A DNA stretch of 64,000 bases from Pelagibius sp028280305. GTDB lineage: Bacteria; Pseudomonadota; Alphaproteobacteria; Kiloniellales; Kiloniellaceae. The notes under the pieces are model-generated. The model ran no database searches. It was not told where the DNA came from and saw nothing but the letters and a program-made list of their open reading frames with translations. Below, piece after piece: positions 1 through 9,046 of this stretch. The DNA lies in assembly GCF_965233615.1 (NCBI RefSeq), contig NZ_OZ247495.1; one strand, written 5' to 3'. Position numbers and translations under genes: made by a program. The stretch's first letter is position 1, and every line of letters begins with the position of its first letter.

Positions 1-508
1 CACGCAGGGCGGCATCGAGGTTGGAGAGGGGCTCGTCGAAAAGGAAGACCTTGGGGTCGCGGACAATGGCCCGCCCGATGGCCACGCGCTGGCGCTGGCC
101 GCCGGACATTGCCTTGGGCAGGCGGTTGAGGTAAGGCGTCAGTTGCAGGATCTCCGCCGCCTCGGTGACCCGTTTCTGGATCTCCGCTTTCGACGCCTTG
201 GCGATACGCATGCTGAAGGCCATGTTGTCGAACACAGTCATGTGTGGATAAAGCGCGTAGGACTGGAACACCATGGCGATGCCGCGCAGCGACGGCGGGA
301 TGTCGTTGACCCTTGTGCCGTCGATCTGAAGGTCGCCGTCGGTGATGGTCTCCAGGCCGGCGATCATCCGCAGCAAGGTGGATTTGCCGCAGCCCGAGGG
401 ACCGACGAAGACGACGAACTCGCCCTGGTCGATCTCCAGATCGACGCCGTGGATGACCTCCGTCGGGCCATAGGCCTTGCGAACGTCGGTCAGCAGCAGT
501 CCGCTCAT
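1..508 (-). CDS. aglK: Sugar ABC transporter ATP-binding protein, AglK/UgpC type (partial)
   Basis: This is the ATPase of a carbohydrate importer; only the N-terminal 169 residues lie in the window and the rest runs off the left edge. In order it shows Walker A (GPSGCGKST), the Q-loop (MVFQSYALYPHMTVFDNM), the ABC signature (MSGGQRQRVAIGRAI) and Walker B (FLFDEPLSNLDA). The YALYPHMTV text is typical of the MalK/UgpC/MsmK group, which carries a C-terminal regulatory TOBE domain not visible here. It is the last gene of a minus-strand run with two permeases and a binding protein, so it should power that importer. The agl assignment rests on gene order and on the AglG-like neighbour. Confidence 0.9.
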   Translation of the reverse strand, partial: MSGLLLTDVRKAYGPTEVIHGVDLEIDQGEFVVFVGPSGCGKSTLLRMIAGLETITDGDLQIDGTRVNDIPPSLRGIAMVFQSYALYPHMTVFDNMAFSMRIAKASKAEIQKRVTEAAEILQLTPYLNRLPKAMSGGQRQRVAIGRAIVRDPKVFLFDEPLSNLDAALR

Positions 509-565
509 TCTGTTTCTCCCTTGTCAGTCCGCGGGATTGCAGCGCGGTTCTTGTCTGTCATCGGA

Positions 566-1717
566 TCAGCCCCCCTTCACCGAGCCCGCCAGAAGGCCGC
601 GCACGAGATAGCGCTGCAGGCTGAAGAAGACGAGCAGGGGCACGATGATGGTGATGAAGGCCGAGGCGGTGAGGATCTCCCAGTCGCCGCCGCGCGAGCC
701 CAGCAGGTTCACGAGGCGCCCGGTGAGCACCAACTCGTCGTCCTGGGCGCCGAGAAACACCATGGCGACCAGCAAATCGTTCCACACCCAGAGGAACTGG
801 AAGATCGCGAAGGAGGCGAGGGCCGGAAAGGAGAGCGGCAGGACGATCTTCACGAAGATCAGGAAGTCGTTGGCGCCGTCGACTCTTGCCGATTCCATGA
901 TCTCGCTCGGCAGCCCGGCGATGTAGTTGCGCAGCAGATAGATGGCCAGGGGCAGGCCGAAGCCGGTATGGGCCAACCAGATGCCGAGATAGGCCTTGGC
1001 CGGCACCCCGAAAAAGGCGCCGATGGTGTTGTAGGCCGAGAGCAGCGGGATCAACGACATCTGCAAGGGGACGACCAGCAGCCCGACGACCCCGGCGATG
1101 AGCAGGGTGCGCCCGGGAAAGCGCATCCAGGCCAGCGCATAGGCCGCGAAGGCGGCGATGAGGATCGGAATCACCGTCGCCGGAATGGTCACGGTCATCG
1201 AATTGATGAAGGACTGGCCCAGGTTCTCGGCGCCGATCACCGTGGCGTAGTTGTCGAGGGTGAAGCGCGGCGGTGCCGTGGCGGTATAGAAGATGCGCTG
1301 TCCTCTGGACTTGGTGAAAGCCTCGTTTGCGGTGATCTCGAAGCTGCCGTCCTCCTGAACCGTCAGCTCGGAGCCGTCGCGCAGGGTCGCGACCTCTCCG
1401 GCTTTAAAATCCTTGGGCGCACGGCTGGAGAAACCGAAGTGGGAGACACTGCCGGAGCCGCCTTCCAGGACGTTGCCGGCGATCACGAAGACTCCATCGC
1501 GCTCGATCTGACCGTCGGCCCCCGGTGCGCGGGTGACCTGGTTCTGCGTTGAGCTTGTCAGCGCGGTCCACCAGCCCGAAACCGCGATCTGGTCCTTGTC
1601 GCGGATGGAGGAAACGAAAAGCCCGAAGGTGGGAAAAACCCAGAGGGCGACCAGCAGCAGGGCGGCGATGTGGACCGCCCAGGTCAGCGGCGCGCGGGAG
1701 CTTGCGGCGACGGCCAT
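566..1717 (-). CDS. aglG: Carbohydrate ABC transporter permease, AglG-like
   Basis: Inner-membrane permease of the MalG class, 383 residues. The EAA loop is visible as ESARVDGANDFLIFVKIVLPLSFPAL near residue 290, which contacts the ATPase. Ordinary MalG-type permeases are about 280 residues. The extra length is a polar insert between the first membrane helix and the core (about residues 55-150), as is known for alpha-glucoside AglG proteins. The start lies one base after the stop of the upstream permease gene, so the two are probably translationally coupled. Confidence 0.9.
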   Translation of the reverse strand: MAVAASSRAPLTWAVHIAALLLVALWVFPTFGLFVSSIRDKDQIAVSGWWTALTSSTQNQVTRAPGADGQIERDGVFVIAGNVLEGGSGSVSHFGFSSRAPKDFKAGEVATLRDGSELTVQEDGSFEITANEAFTKSRGQRIFYTATAPPRFTLDNYATVIGAENLGQSFINSMTVTIPATVIPILIAAFAAYALAWMRFPGRTLLIAGVVGLLVVPLQMSLIPLLSAYNTIGAFFGVPAKAYLGIWLAHTGFGLPLAIYLLRNYIAGLPSEIMESARVDGANDFLIFVKIVLPLSFPALASFAIFQFLWVWNDLLVAMVFLGAQDDELVLTGRLVNLLGSRGGDWEILTASAFITIIVPLLVFFSLQRYLVRGLLAGSVKGG

Positions 1718-1718
1718 G

Positions 1719-2729
1719 TCAGCGGCCCTCCATCTCTGCGTTGGCCCGGCGGATGTTCCAGACCATGATCGGGATCACCAGCACCATGATGACGATGGCG
1801 ATGGCCGCACCGCGGCCGAAATCGCCGCCGCCGCGGAACATCCAGTCGAACATCAGGTTGGCCAGCACCTGAGAGTTCCACTGGCCGTTGGTCATGGCGA
1901 GGACGATGTCGAAGACCTTCAGCACCAGGATGGTGATGGTGGTCCAGACCACGGCGATGGTGCCCCAGATCTGCGGAATCATGATCTTGAAGAAGATCTG
2001 CACCGGATTGGCGCCGTCGATCACCGCGGCCTCGATGGTCTCTTCCGAGATTCCGCGCAGAGCCGCCGAGAGGATGACCATGGCAAAGCCGGTCTGAATC
2101 CAGATCAGGATCACCATCAGGAAAAAGTTGTTCCAGAACGGCAGGGTGATCCAGGCCTGGGGCGCGCCGCCGAAGGCGGTGACGACGGCATTGAGAATGC
2201 CGATCTGCTCCGAGCCTTCGCCGCGATAGTCGTAGACGAACTTCCAAATCACCGAGGCGCCGACGAAGGAGATTGCCATGGGCATGAAGATCAGGCTCTT
2301 GGCGATGTTGCCCCACCATATGCGGTCGGTCACCGCGGCGATGACGAGGCCGAAAAAGGTCGCCGCCGTCGGGACGACGATCAGCCACAGCATGTTGTTG
2401 AACATCGACTCGCGAAACAGCGGGTCGTTGACCATCCAGATGTAGTTGCCGAGGCCGACGAAGGTATCGCCGCTGCGGTCATGGAACGACAGGCGCAGGG
2501 AGTCGAAAACCGGGTAGATCAGGTAGGCGGTCAGGAACAGGACGGCCGGCCCCAGGAACAGCCAGGGGCGAATGCTGTTCACCCGGTTGATGTTGCGGCT
2601 GGCGACTTCCGTGTCCTGGCCCTTGGCGGGATAGAGCTTGTCCAGAAGAACATTGGACCCGAGGAAGTAGAGCGCACAGCCCCCGACCCCCAGGATCATG
2701 ATGACTAGAGCCGATAGGAGCTGCCCCAT
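1719..2729 (-). CDS. aglF: Carbohydrate ABC transporter permease, AglF-like
   Basis: Inner-membrane permease of the MalF class, 336 residues, with an N-terminal helix, a short linker, and a core of about six further helices. The EAA motif is EAAVIDGANPVQIFFKIMIPQI near residue 225. It lies between the binding protein and the AglG-like permease, in the usual agl order E-F-G. With the neighbouring permease it would form the heterodimeric channel. The 84 bases separating it from the binding-protein gene show no clear terminator. Confidence 0.9.
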   Translation of the reverse strand: MGQLLSALVIMILGVGGCALYFLGSNVLLDKLYPAKGQDTEVASRNINRVNSIRPWLFLGPAVLFLTAYLIYPVFDSLRLSFHDRSGDTFVGLGNYIWMVNDPLFRESMFNNMLWLIVVPTAATFFGLVIAAVTDRIWWGNIAKSLIFMPMAISFVGASVIWKFVYDYRGEGSEQIGILNAVVTAFGGAPQAWITLPFWNNFFLMVILIWIQTGFAMVILSAALRGISEETIEAAVIDGANPVQIFFKIMIPQIWGTIAVVWTTITILVLKVFDIVLAMTNGQWNSQVLANLMFDWMFRGGGDFGRGAAIAIVIMVLVIPIMVWNIRRANAEMEGR

Positions 2730-2813
2730 CTCGCTGATCTCCCCCTTGCCGTCTTCACCGGGCGGAACGCCGCTGAGGGCTTTTGGCTTGCCGCGCGACC
2801 GCCGGCTTGGTTG

Positions 2814-4172
2814 CTACTTCAACGATTCCCAGGTCGTCTGGATTTCCGATGCGACCTCGGCGGCCGGTTTTCCGCCGGCGTAGTCGATCATCGCCGTCCA
2901 GAACACGCCGGCCCCGATTTTGCCGGGCATCAGGTCCGATCCGTCGAAGCGGAAAGTGGTCGCCCCCAACAGAATCTCGCCCTGTTTTCTGAGAGGTTCG
3001 TTGGCATAAGCCTCGGTGTTGGCACCCTTGAAGGGGGTGAGGAAACCGGACTGCGCCATCCAGACCTCATGGGCGATGGGGGTCTGCAGCCATTCGATGA
3101 AGACATGGGCCGCGGGGCTGTCTTTGGTGATGACCGCCAGAGTGCCGGCGCCGAGCACCGGGCTGCCGAGGTCTTTTTCGGCATAGGCAGGGAAGTAGAA
3201 GAAATCGACGTCCTCGCCCAGTACCGTTCCCTCGGGGAAGAAGCTGGGAATGAAAGAGGCCTGGCGGTGCAGATAGCATTTCGGCGGTGAGGCGAAGAGA
3301 CCCTTGGGGCTGTCGCGGAAATCCGTGGAGGCCACTGCCGCCGCGCCGCCGTCCACATAGCTGTCGTTGCGGGCGAAGGCGCCGAACTCCTCGATGCTGG
3401 CGACGATACGCGGGTCGTCGAAGGCGATCTGGTTGGTGACCCACTGGTCGTAGACATCAGGAGTCTGGGTGCGCAGCAGCATCTCCTCGACCCAGTCGGT
3501 CGCCGGCCAGCCGGTGGCGCCGCCGGAGCCCAGACCGATGCACCAGGGCGTCTCGCCCTCCTCAACGATCAGGTCGGTGAGCTCTTTAAGCTCTTCCATC
3601 GTGGTCGGTACCTCGTAGCCCGCATCCTCGAAGTTCTCCGGCAGGTACCAGACCAGTGACTTCACGTCGGCTTTATAGGGGAATGCGTAGAAAGCCGGCT
3701 CACCATCCTTGCCTTTGAACGAACCGAGGTCGGCCCAGTCGGCGCCGGCGGCGTAGTTTTCCTTGATCCAATCGGCGGCCGGATCGCCCAGCGGCGTCAG
3801 GAAGCCTTTGGAGGCGAGGTTCGCGATCAGGCCCGGCTGCGGCAGAATCGCAATGTTGGGGGGGCTGCCGGCCTGGGTATCGATGACGATCTGCTGTTCG
3901 TAGTTTTCCGAAGAGGAGTACTTGATCGTCGCGCCGGTCGCCGCCTTGAAGTAGGCCAGCATGCTTTCGACCAAGTCCTGGTCCTCGCCGCGCCAGGGCC
4001 CGAAGATACTCAGTTCCTGGCCGCTAAGGTCGTGCTTGCTCTTGAAATCCTCGTAGCTGGCCCAATTGAAGCGGGCGTCTTCGCCGGGGATGAACTTCAG
4101 GCTGTCATCGGCAAAGGCGACGCCGGTGGAAAAGATCAGCACAACCGCACCGGCAGTGACTGAGTTTCTCAT
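2814..4172 (-). CDS. aglE: Extracellular sugar-binding protein of ABC transporter, AglE-like
   Basis: Periplasmic solute-binding protein, 452 residues, giving the importer its specificity. It starts with a Sec signal peptide (a basic MRNS start, a hydrophobic core, and cleavage near VAFA-DD). The mature part has the features of family 1 sugar-binding proteins, with NIAILPQPGLIANLASKGFLTPL and a late WMAQSGFLTP segment. A strong Shine-Dalgarno sequence (GGGAGG) precedes the ATG. It is the first gene of the minus-strand operon. Its substrate could be an alpha-glucoside, as in known agl systems, or a beta-glucoside, given the GH1 enzyme next door. Confidence 0.9.
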   Translation of the reverse strand: MRNSVTAGAVVLIFSTGVAFADDSLKFIPGEDARFNWASYEDFKSKHDLSGQELSIFGPWRGEDQDLVESMLAYFKAATGATIKYSSSENYEQQIVIDTQAGSPPNIAILPQPGLIANLASKGFLTPLGDPAADWIKENYAAGADWADLGSFKGKDGEPAFYAFPYKADVKSLVWYLPENFEDAGYEVPTTMEELKELTDLIVEEGETPWCIGLGSGGATGWPATDWVEEMLLRTQTPDVYDQWVTNQIAFDDPRIVASIEEFGAFARNDSYVDGGAAAVASTDFRDSPKGLFASPPKCYLHRQASFIPSFFPEGTVLGEDVDFFYFPAYAEKDLGSPVLGAGTLAVITKDSPAAHVFIEWLQTPIAHEVWMAQSGFLTPFKGANTEAYANEPLRKQGEILLGATTFRFDGSDLMPGKIGAGVFWTAMIDYAGGKPAAEVASEIQTTWESLK

Positions 4173-4288
4173 GAGTTACCTCCCTCAAGGCTTTCTTGGC
4201 GCACACTTTTTTGGACGATGCGACAGCTTGGCCGGCTTTGCCGGGATGTCCCATGTCACCCGTGTGCTTTGGCCGGGAATTCCCGAAA

Positions 4289-4304
4289 TTCAAAGCGCTT
4301 TGAA
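4289..4304. promoter_or_regulatory. LacI-family operator candidate 1
   Basis: A perfect 16-base palindrome, TTCAAAGCGCTTTGAA, lies about 117 bases upstream of the binding-protein start. Its AAAGCGCTTT core recurs once more in the same intergenic region. The CG-centred A/T-flanked shape fits a LacI/GalR-family operator, and the regulator gene is adjacent. The 345-base region 4173-4517 is otherwise AT-rich and probably holds both divergent promoters. Confidence 0.7.
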
Positions 4305-4486
4305 CAACACACTTTCTACTTGTAATCTATAAATAGTCAAGCGCTACGTGAGCGACATTCCTGCTAAAGCCTATAAATGTCACGATTTTCAATTGGTTAT
4401 TCTGTGCCTCCTTGACGGATCGCGAAGCGGTCTGCCATCATCGGTAGTTACTCACGTTTTACCAGCGCCTCTGGAATCTCATAAAT

Positions 4487-4500
4487 CCAAAGCGCTTTTA
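4487..4500. promoter_or_regulatory. LacI-family operator candidate 2
   Basis: A second copy of AAAGCGCTTT, within CCAAAGCGCTTTTA, ends about 18 bases before the TTG start of the LacI-type gene. It is placed where a bound repressor would block transcription or early elongation of the regulator and the downstream glucosidase. With the copy at 4289 it could allow looping or autoregulation. Confidence 0.65.
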
Positions 4501-4517
4501 AGTGCGAGCTACGCCTC

Positions 4518-5600
4518 TTGCCTGAGAAAATCGTCAATCTGAAGCAACTCTCGGAGTGCCTTGGCCTGTCGCAAACGACGGTCAGCCGGGCGCTGAACGG
4601 CTTTCCCGAGGTCAGCGAGAAAACCCGGCAGCGGGTCCTGGCCGCGGCCGCCGAGTTCAACTACCGGCCAAGCCCCAGCGCGACGAGTCTGGCGACCGGC
4701 CGGACCCGGGTGATTGGCCATGTGGTGCCGCTGTCCTTCCACCGCATGATCAATCCTCACTTCTCGGACTTTATGGGGGGCGCCAGCGAAGCCTATGCGC
4801 GCGCCGGCTACGACATGCTGATCCGCGTGGTCAGAGAAGAGGAAGAGGAAAGCGTCTACCGCGACTTTGCCCGCCGCAGCCGTGTCGACGGCGTAGTAGT
4901 GCACGGCCCTCTGGTCGATGAGCCGCGCATTCCGCTTTTGAAGTCGATCGGCCTGCCTTTCGTCGTGCATGGGCGTGGCGGTGGCGAAGCCCTCGACTAC
5001 TCCTGGCTGGATGTGAACAGCCGGGGCGCCTTCCTGCGGGCGACGGAGTTTCTCGCCGACCTCGGCCATCGCCGCATCGCCCTGGTGAACGGTCTGGAGA
5101 CCATGAATTTCGCTCATAGGCGGCGTCAGGGTTATGAAACCGGGCTGGCCGCCAGAGGCATCGATCTCGATCCGGCGCTGATTACCAGCGAAGACATGGT
5201 CGAGCCTTATGGTTATCGCGCGACCCTTCAGTTCCTGGCGCTGCCGCAGCCGCCGACGGCCATTCTTTTTTCGAGTGTCCTGCCGGCCATGGGCGCCGTA
5301 CGGGCCTTGAGCGAAATGGGCCTGCGGCCGGGAAGCGACGTCTCCTTGCTCACCTTTGACGACCGTTTGTCGTTTCTGCAGTCGGGCGCCGCATCTCAGT
5401 CCGCCGACATTCCGTTTCTGACAGCCATGCGCTCGTCGATCTGGCAGGCGGGGCAGCGGGTGGCCGAGATGCTGATCCACCAGATCGAGTCCAAAAGCGA
5501 AGATGCGGTCCAGGAGCTTTGGGAGGCCGAACTTGTGGTCGGCAGAAGCACAACGCCCTGCAAGGAATTGAGCCGCTCGCTCGCCAAGGAAGTCTCTTGA
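4518..5600 (+). CDS. aglR: LacI-family transcriptional regulator, AglR-like
   Basis: Repressor-type regulator of 360 residues. The N-terminal helix-turn-helix is plain (VNLKQLSECLGLSQTTVSRALNGFPEVSEKTRQRVLAAA), followed by the hinge region (YRPSPSATSLATGRT) and a periplasmic-binding-protein-like sugar sensor domain. The most likely start is TTG at 4518, which places the helix-turn-helix at the very N-terminus as is normal for the family. It is divergent from the transporter and overlaps the glucosidase start by TTGA. The inferred role is control of both transcription units through the AAAGCGCTTT sites. Confidence 0.9.
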   Translation: MPEKIVNLKQLSECLGLSQTTVSRALNGFPEVSEKTRQRVLAAAAEFNYRPSPSATSLATGRTRVIGHVVPLSFHRMINPHFSDFMGGASEAYARAGYDMLIRVVREEEEESVYRDFARRSRVDGVVVHGPLVDEPRIPLLKSIGLPFVVHGRGGGEALDYSWLDVNSRGAFLRATEFLADLGHRRIALVNGLETMNFAHRRRQGYETGLAARGIDLDPALITSEDMVEPYGYRATLQFLALPQPPTAILFSSVLPAMGAVRALSEMGLRPGSDVSLLTFDDRLSFLQSGAASQSADIPFLTAMRSSIWQAGQRVAEMLIHQIESKSEDAVQELWEAELVVGRSTTPCKELSRSLAKEVS

Positions 5601-6952
5601 CGTCCGCCAAGAGGGAAGACTCCAGGCTGCTTTTCGGAAGGGCCGACTTTCCGCCGGATTTCAAGTTCGGTACCGCGACCTCCAGCTATCAGATTGAGGG
5701 CAGCGCCTTTGGCGGCTGCGGGGCTTCCCACTGGGACAGTTTCGCGGCGACACCGGGCAACGTCGTGCGTGGCGAGAACGGGGCGACCGCCTGCGATCAC
5801 TTCCACCGCTGGCGGCAAGATCTCGATCTTGTCCGCGATGCCAACCTCGATTGCTATCGCTTCTCGATCTCCTGGGCGCGGGTGCTGCCGGAGGGATGGG
5901 GCAGCGTCAACGAGGCCGGTCTGGATTTCTACGACAGGCTGATCGACGGCATGCTGGCGCGCGGCCTCGAACCTTTCGCCACGCTCTATCACTGGGACCT
6001 GCCGTCGCCCCTGGCCAGCCTGGGGGGCTGGCAGAACCGAAGCATCGCTGACCGCTTCGCCGACTATACCGAGGTGGTGATGCGCCGCCTCGGCGACCGT
6101 TTGGCCGCCTCGGCGACCTTCAACGAACCCTGGTGTATCGCCTGGCTCAGCCACTTCCTGGGCCAGCACGCCCCGGGCCTGCGCGATATCCGGGCTGCGG
6201 CCCATGCCATGCATTTCGTTCTCCTGGCGCATGGCCGCTCGGTCGAGGTGATGCGCGGTCTCGGCGTGAAGAATGTCGGCGTGGTGATGAATTTCGAATA
6301 CGCGCAGCCCGCCGACGAAAGCCCCGAGGCGCGGGCCGCCGCAAAGCTTTATGACGGCATCTACAATCGCTGGTTCGCCGGCGGCGTCTTCGACAAAGCT
6401 TATCCAGCGGACGTGCTGGCCGGCCTGGAACCGCATATGCCCAAGGCCTTCGCGGATGATTTCGAGATCATCGGGGCGCCGGTCGACTGGCTGGGCATCA
6501 ACTACTACACCCGCAAGCTGATCGCTCCCGACAGCGGCACTCTCTTCCCGGCGCTGAAGGCGGTCAAGGGGCCGCTGGAGAAGACCTCCATGGGCTGGGA
6601 AGTCTATCCCGAAGGTCTCTATCACTTCATCACCTGGATGCATGAAACCTATGCCAGGGGGCTGCCGATCCACATTACCGAGAATGGGATGTCGTCCGAC
6701 GATACGCTCGACGCCGAGGGGGTGGCCGATACGCAGCGCATCGACTATCTGAACTGTCATCTCGCCGAGGTGCGCCGGGCGATCGATGCAGGGGTGCCGG
6801 TGAAGAGCTACTTCATCTGGTCGCTGCTGGACAACTACGAGTGGGCGCTGGGCTACGACAAGCGCTTCGGCCTTGTGCATGTCGACTTCGAGACGCTGGA
6901 GCGGCAGCCGAAGAATTCGTGGTACGCGCTGCAGAAAGCGCTGGGCGCTTAG
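5597..6952 (+). CDS. GH1 family beta-glucosidase
   Basis: Cytoplasmic family 1 glycoside hydrolase, 451 residues, which hydrolyses beta-glucosides with retention. The acid/base motif is TFNEPW (Glu177) and the nucleophile motif is ITENGM (Glu362). The N-terminal FGTATSSYQIEG and C-terminal SLLDNYEWALGYDKRFGLV are also family hallmarks. The start is taken as TTG at 5597, overlapping the regulator stop, because AAGGA lies just upstream and the family's N-terminus begins shortly after; no ATG suits. Known agl operons carry a GH13 alpha-glucosidase in this role, so a GH1 enzyme suggests beta-linked substrates such as cellobiose. Confidence 0.93.
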   Translation: MTSAKREDSRLLFGRADFPPDFKFGTATSSYQIEGSAFGGCGASHWDSFAATPGNVVRGENGATACDHFHRWRQDLDLVRDANLDCYRFSISWARVLPEGWGSVNEAGLDFYDRLIDGMLARGLEPFATLYHWDLPSPLASLGGWQNRSIADRFADYTEVVMRRLGDRLAASATFNEPWCIAWLSHFLGQHAPGLRDIRAAAHAMHFVLLAHGRSVEVMRGLGVKNVGVVMNFEYAQPADESPEARAAAKLYDGIYNRWFAGGVFDKAYPADVLAGLEPHMPKAFADDFEIIGAPVDWLGINYYTRKLIAPDSGTLFPALKAVKGPLEKTSMGWEVYPEGLYHFITWMHETYARGLPIHITENGMSSDDTLDAEGVADTQRIDYLNCHLAEVRRAIDAGVPVKSYFIWSLLDNYEWALGYDKRFGLVHVDFETLERQPKNSWYALQKALGA

Positions 6953-7049
6953 CCGCGCGCCTCTTCACGCGGCTGCCCCAAGAATTCGTCACCTTTGCCG
7001 CTGTCCCCTGATAGTCTGCGCGCAACGAGACAGCCTGAGGGAGATGAAG

Positions 7050-8063
7050 ATGGCACCGGACGACTCTGCGCCGCAGCCGGCGCGCGACCACAAAGCCTTT
7101 ATGGATGCGCTCTACTGGTGGGGCATCCCGACGCTGTTCAGGGCGCCCCACGGTCCCGACCCGGCGGCCTGCGATATCGGCCTGGTGGGCGTGCCCCATT
7201 CGACCGGCAACGGCACCACCGAGCGGGATCAGCATCTGGGTCCGCGGGCGGTGCGCGACGTCTCGGCCAACGGCCGGCGGGTTCATATGCATTTCGGGCT
7301 CGACCCCTGGAACACATGCCGGATCAACGATCTGGGGGACGTGCCCCTGCCGGAGGCCAACAACAACGAGCGCTCCATCGAGCGCATCACCGAGTTCTAC
7401 CGTGCCGTCGATGCCGCCGGAACGCGCCCGGTATCGGTCGGCGGCGATCACTCCATCACCGGTGGCATCCTGCAGGCCCTGGGCGGGGCGGACTCGCGGC
7501 TGACCGGCGGCAAGAAGGCGGCGATCCTGCACTTCGATGCCCATACCGATGCTTTTTCGAACATGAAGCACTTTCTCGGTGCCGAGAAATCGGCGGCGCA
7601 CTGGGCCGCCTACCTCGTGCGCGACGGCCATGTCGATGCCCGCCGCAGCGTCCAGGTCGGCATCCGCGGCAACGCCCGTACCCTCGACTGGCTGAAACCG
7701 AGCTATGATCTCGGTTACGAGGTCATCACCATGGACCGCTACAAGGAGATCGGTGCTGCGGCTGCCATCGACATTATCCAGCAGCGCATCGGCGACCATC
7801 CGGTCTACATCACCTTCGACCTCGACTGCCTCGACCCGACCGTGGCGCCGGGCTGTGCGAACATCGAGGCCGGCTGCAACGGCTTCATGATCGACGAGGC
7901 GATGGCGCTGCTCCGGGCGGTGCGCGGTTTCAACATCATCGGCGGCGACGTCGCCTGTCTGATGCCGACCAAGGACAGCCCCAACAAGATCACCTCCATG
8001 GTGACCATGTCGGTGATGTTCGAGATGTTGAGCCTGATCGCCGACAGCCACTTCCGGGACTGA
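7050..8063 (+). CDS. Ureohydrolase family protein (agmatinase-like)
   Basis: Binuclear manganese hydrolase of the arginase/agmatinase superfamily, 337 residues. Metal-binding motifs are complete: GGDHS (His134), HFDAHTD (Asp163, His165, Asp167) and FDLDCLDP (Asp257, Asp259). The N-terminal GVPHSTGNGTTERDQHLGPRAVR also fits agmatinase-type enzymes. The ATG at 7050 is preferred to the one at 7044 because GAGGGAG then lies at good spacing. Agmatine, guanidinobutyrate or another guanidino compound could be the substrate; the motifs do not discriminate. The next gene begins 5 bases after its stop. Confidence 0.88.
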   Translation: MAPDDSAPQPARDHKAFMDALYWWGIPTLFRAPHGPDPAACDIGLVGVPHSTGNGTTERDQHLGPRAVRDVSANGRRVHMHFGLDPWNTCRINDLGDVPLPEANNNERSIERITEFYRAVDAAGTRPVSVGGDHSITGGILQALGGADSRLTGGKKAAILHFDAHTDAFSNMKHFLGAEKSAAHWAAYLVRDGHVDARRSVQVGIRGNARTLDWLKPSYDLGYEVITMDRYKEIGAAAAIDIIQQRIGDHPVYITFDLDCLDPTVAPGCANIEAGCNGFMIDEAMALLRAVRGFNIIGGDVACLMPTKDSPNKITSMVTMSVMFEMLSLIADSHFRD

Positions 8064-8068
8064 TCCCG

Positions 8069-8842
8069 ATGGTTTCACAGGCTGGCTCCGTGGCGTCGTC
8101 GCTGAACGACCTGCGCGGGCAGATCGCGCTTCGATTCGGCCCCCTGCCGCTGCTCGGCCGTTTTTTTGCGGCGGCGGAAAGGGTGGCGGACGAACTCGGT
8201 ATCCGGCTCACCATCGAGCAGGATTTCGAGGCTCTGCTGGCCTTCAATGCCACGCAGCAGGAAAGTTGGTATCCCCTGACACCGATGTACGATCCGCGGC
8301 TGAACCGCCTGACGGCGGAGAATGCCTTCTGGATTTCCGGCCGCGACAGCCGGGGCGATATCGTGGCGACCCAGTGCGCGCGTTTCTACGACTGGACCGG
8401 CACCCACTTCAAGGCCGAGTTCGAATCCCTGCGGCTTGCCTATGCCGCGCCGGAGGCCGCGCGCTTGCCGGCGGAGCGGGCGGTCTGCGAAGCGCCTTCG
8501 TCGGTCGGGATCACCGGGCCGGTGGTTTTCAGCGGCGCCGGCTGGTACCGCCCGGACTATCGCGGCAAGGGGCTCTCCGGCCTGCTGCCGCGCATCTCCC
8601 GCGCCCTGGCGCTGACCCGCTGGAACACCGATTTCACCTACAGCTTCGTCGAACCCAAGCTGGTGGAGAAGGGTGTCGCCGCGCGCTACGGCTACACCAG
8701 GGTCGAAGCGGGGGTGGAGTGGCTGAATTCCTTTCGCGGCAGCTGTGCCTTCTGTCTGGTCTGGATGCCCCGCGACCAGTTGCTGGCGGATCTGCAGGAC
8801 TGGTTGGCGTTGGTGGAGAAAAAGGCGGCCGATACGGCTTGA
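8069..8842 (+). CDS. GNAT-like protein of unknown function, diverged copy
   Basis: A 257-residue protein that I cannot assign to a named family. It shares a diagnostic block with the proteins at 51368 and 57622: DPRLNRLTAENAFWISG, then G-D-I-V-A-T-Q, and later YRGKGLSGLLPRISRALAL followed by VAARYGYTRVEAGVEWL. The R-G-K-G-L stretch before a helix resembles the acetyl-CoA pyrophosphate loop (R/Q-x-x-G-x-G/A) of GNAT enzymes. No signal peptide or membrane helix is visible. It is 5 bases from the ureohydrolase stop and probably co-transcribed with it, which may hint at a small amine substrate. A small hairpin (CGGGA/TCCCG, 8055-8068) directly precedes the ATG. Confidence 0.6.
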   Translation: MVSQAGSVASSLNDLRGQIALRFGPLPLLGRFFAAAERVADELGIRLTIEQDFEALLAFNATQQESWYPLTPMYDPRLNRLTAENAFWISGRDSRGDIVATQCARFYDWTGTHFKAEFESLRLAYAAPEAARLPAERAVCEAPSSVGITGPVVFSGAGWYRPDYRGKGLSGLLPRISRALALTRWNTDFTYSFVEPKLVEKGVAARYGYTRVEAGVEWLNSFRGSCAFCLVWMPRDQLLADLQDWLALVEKKAADTA

Positions 8843-8873
8843 AGCCGCGGGCTTGCCTCGCTATCTAACCTTT

Positions 8874-8965
8874 GGCGACGACAGTTATCGGAACCGTCGC
8901 CCATACTCGGAGCTTTTATGTTGGAGATTGCGGTAGCCCGCTGATGTCTCCCTTTCGGGAGACAT
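8874..8965. other. Two small inverted repeats upstream of the yjhX-like gene
   Basis: GGCGACG (8874-8880) pairs with CGTCGCC (8895-8901), and a perfect 9-base stem ATGTCTCCC/GGGAGACAT with a TTTC loop spans 8944-8965. No T-run follows either, so they are weak terminators at best. They could instead be an operator or leader structure for the genes at 9047 and 9354. Confidence 0.4.
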
Positions 8966-9046
8966 GAGAGAGCGGCGTTGGGGACCTTCCTGACAAGGAC
9001 GGGCCGGCAGCGCTGTCTGGTGCCATCTCAAGTCCGAGTAAATCCA

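Noticed and set aside
5396..6880. A 494-residue minus-strand frame opposite the GH1 gene
   Set aside because: The plus-strand frame has both GH1 catalytic motifs; the minus frame is compositional shadow.
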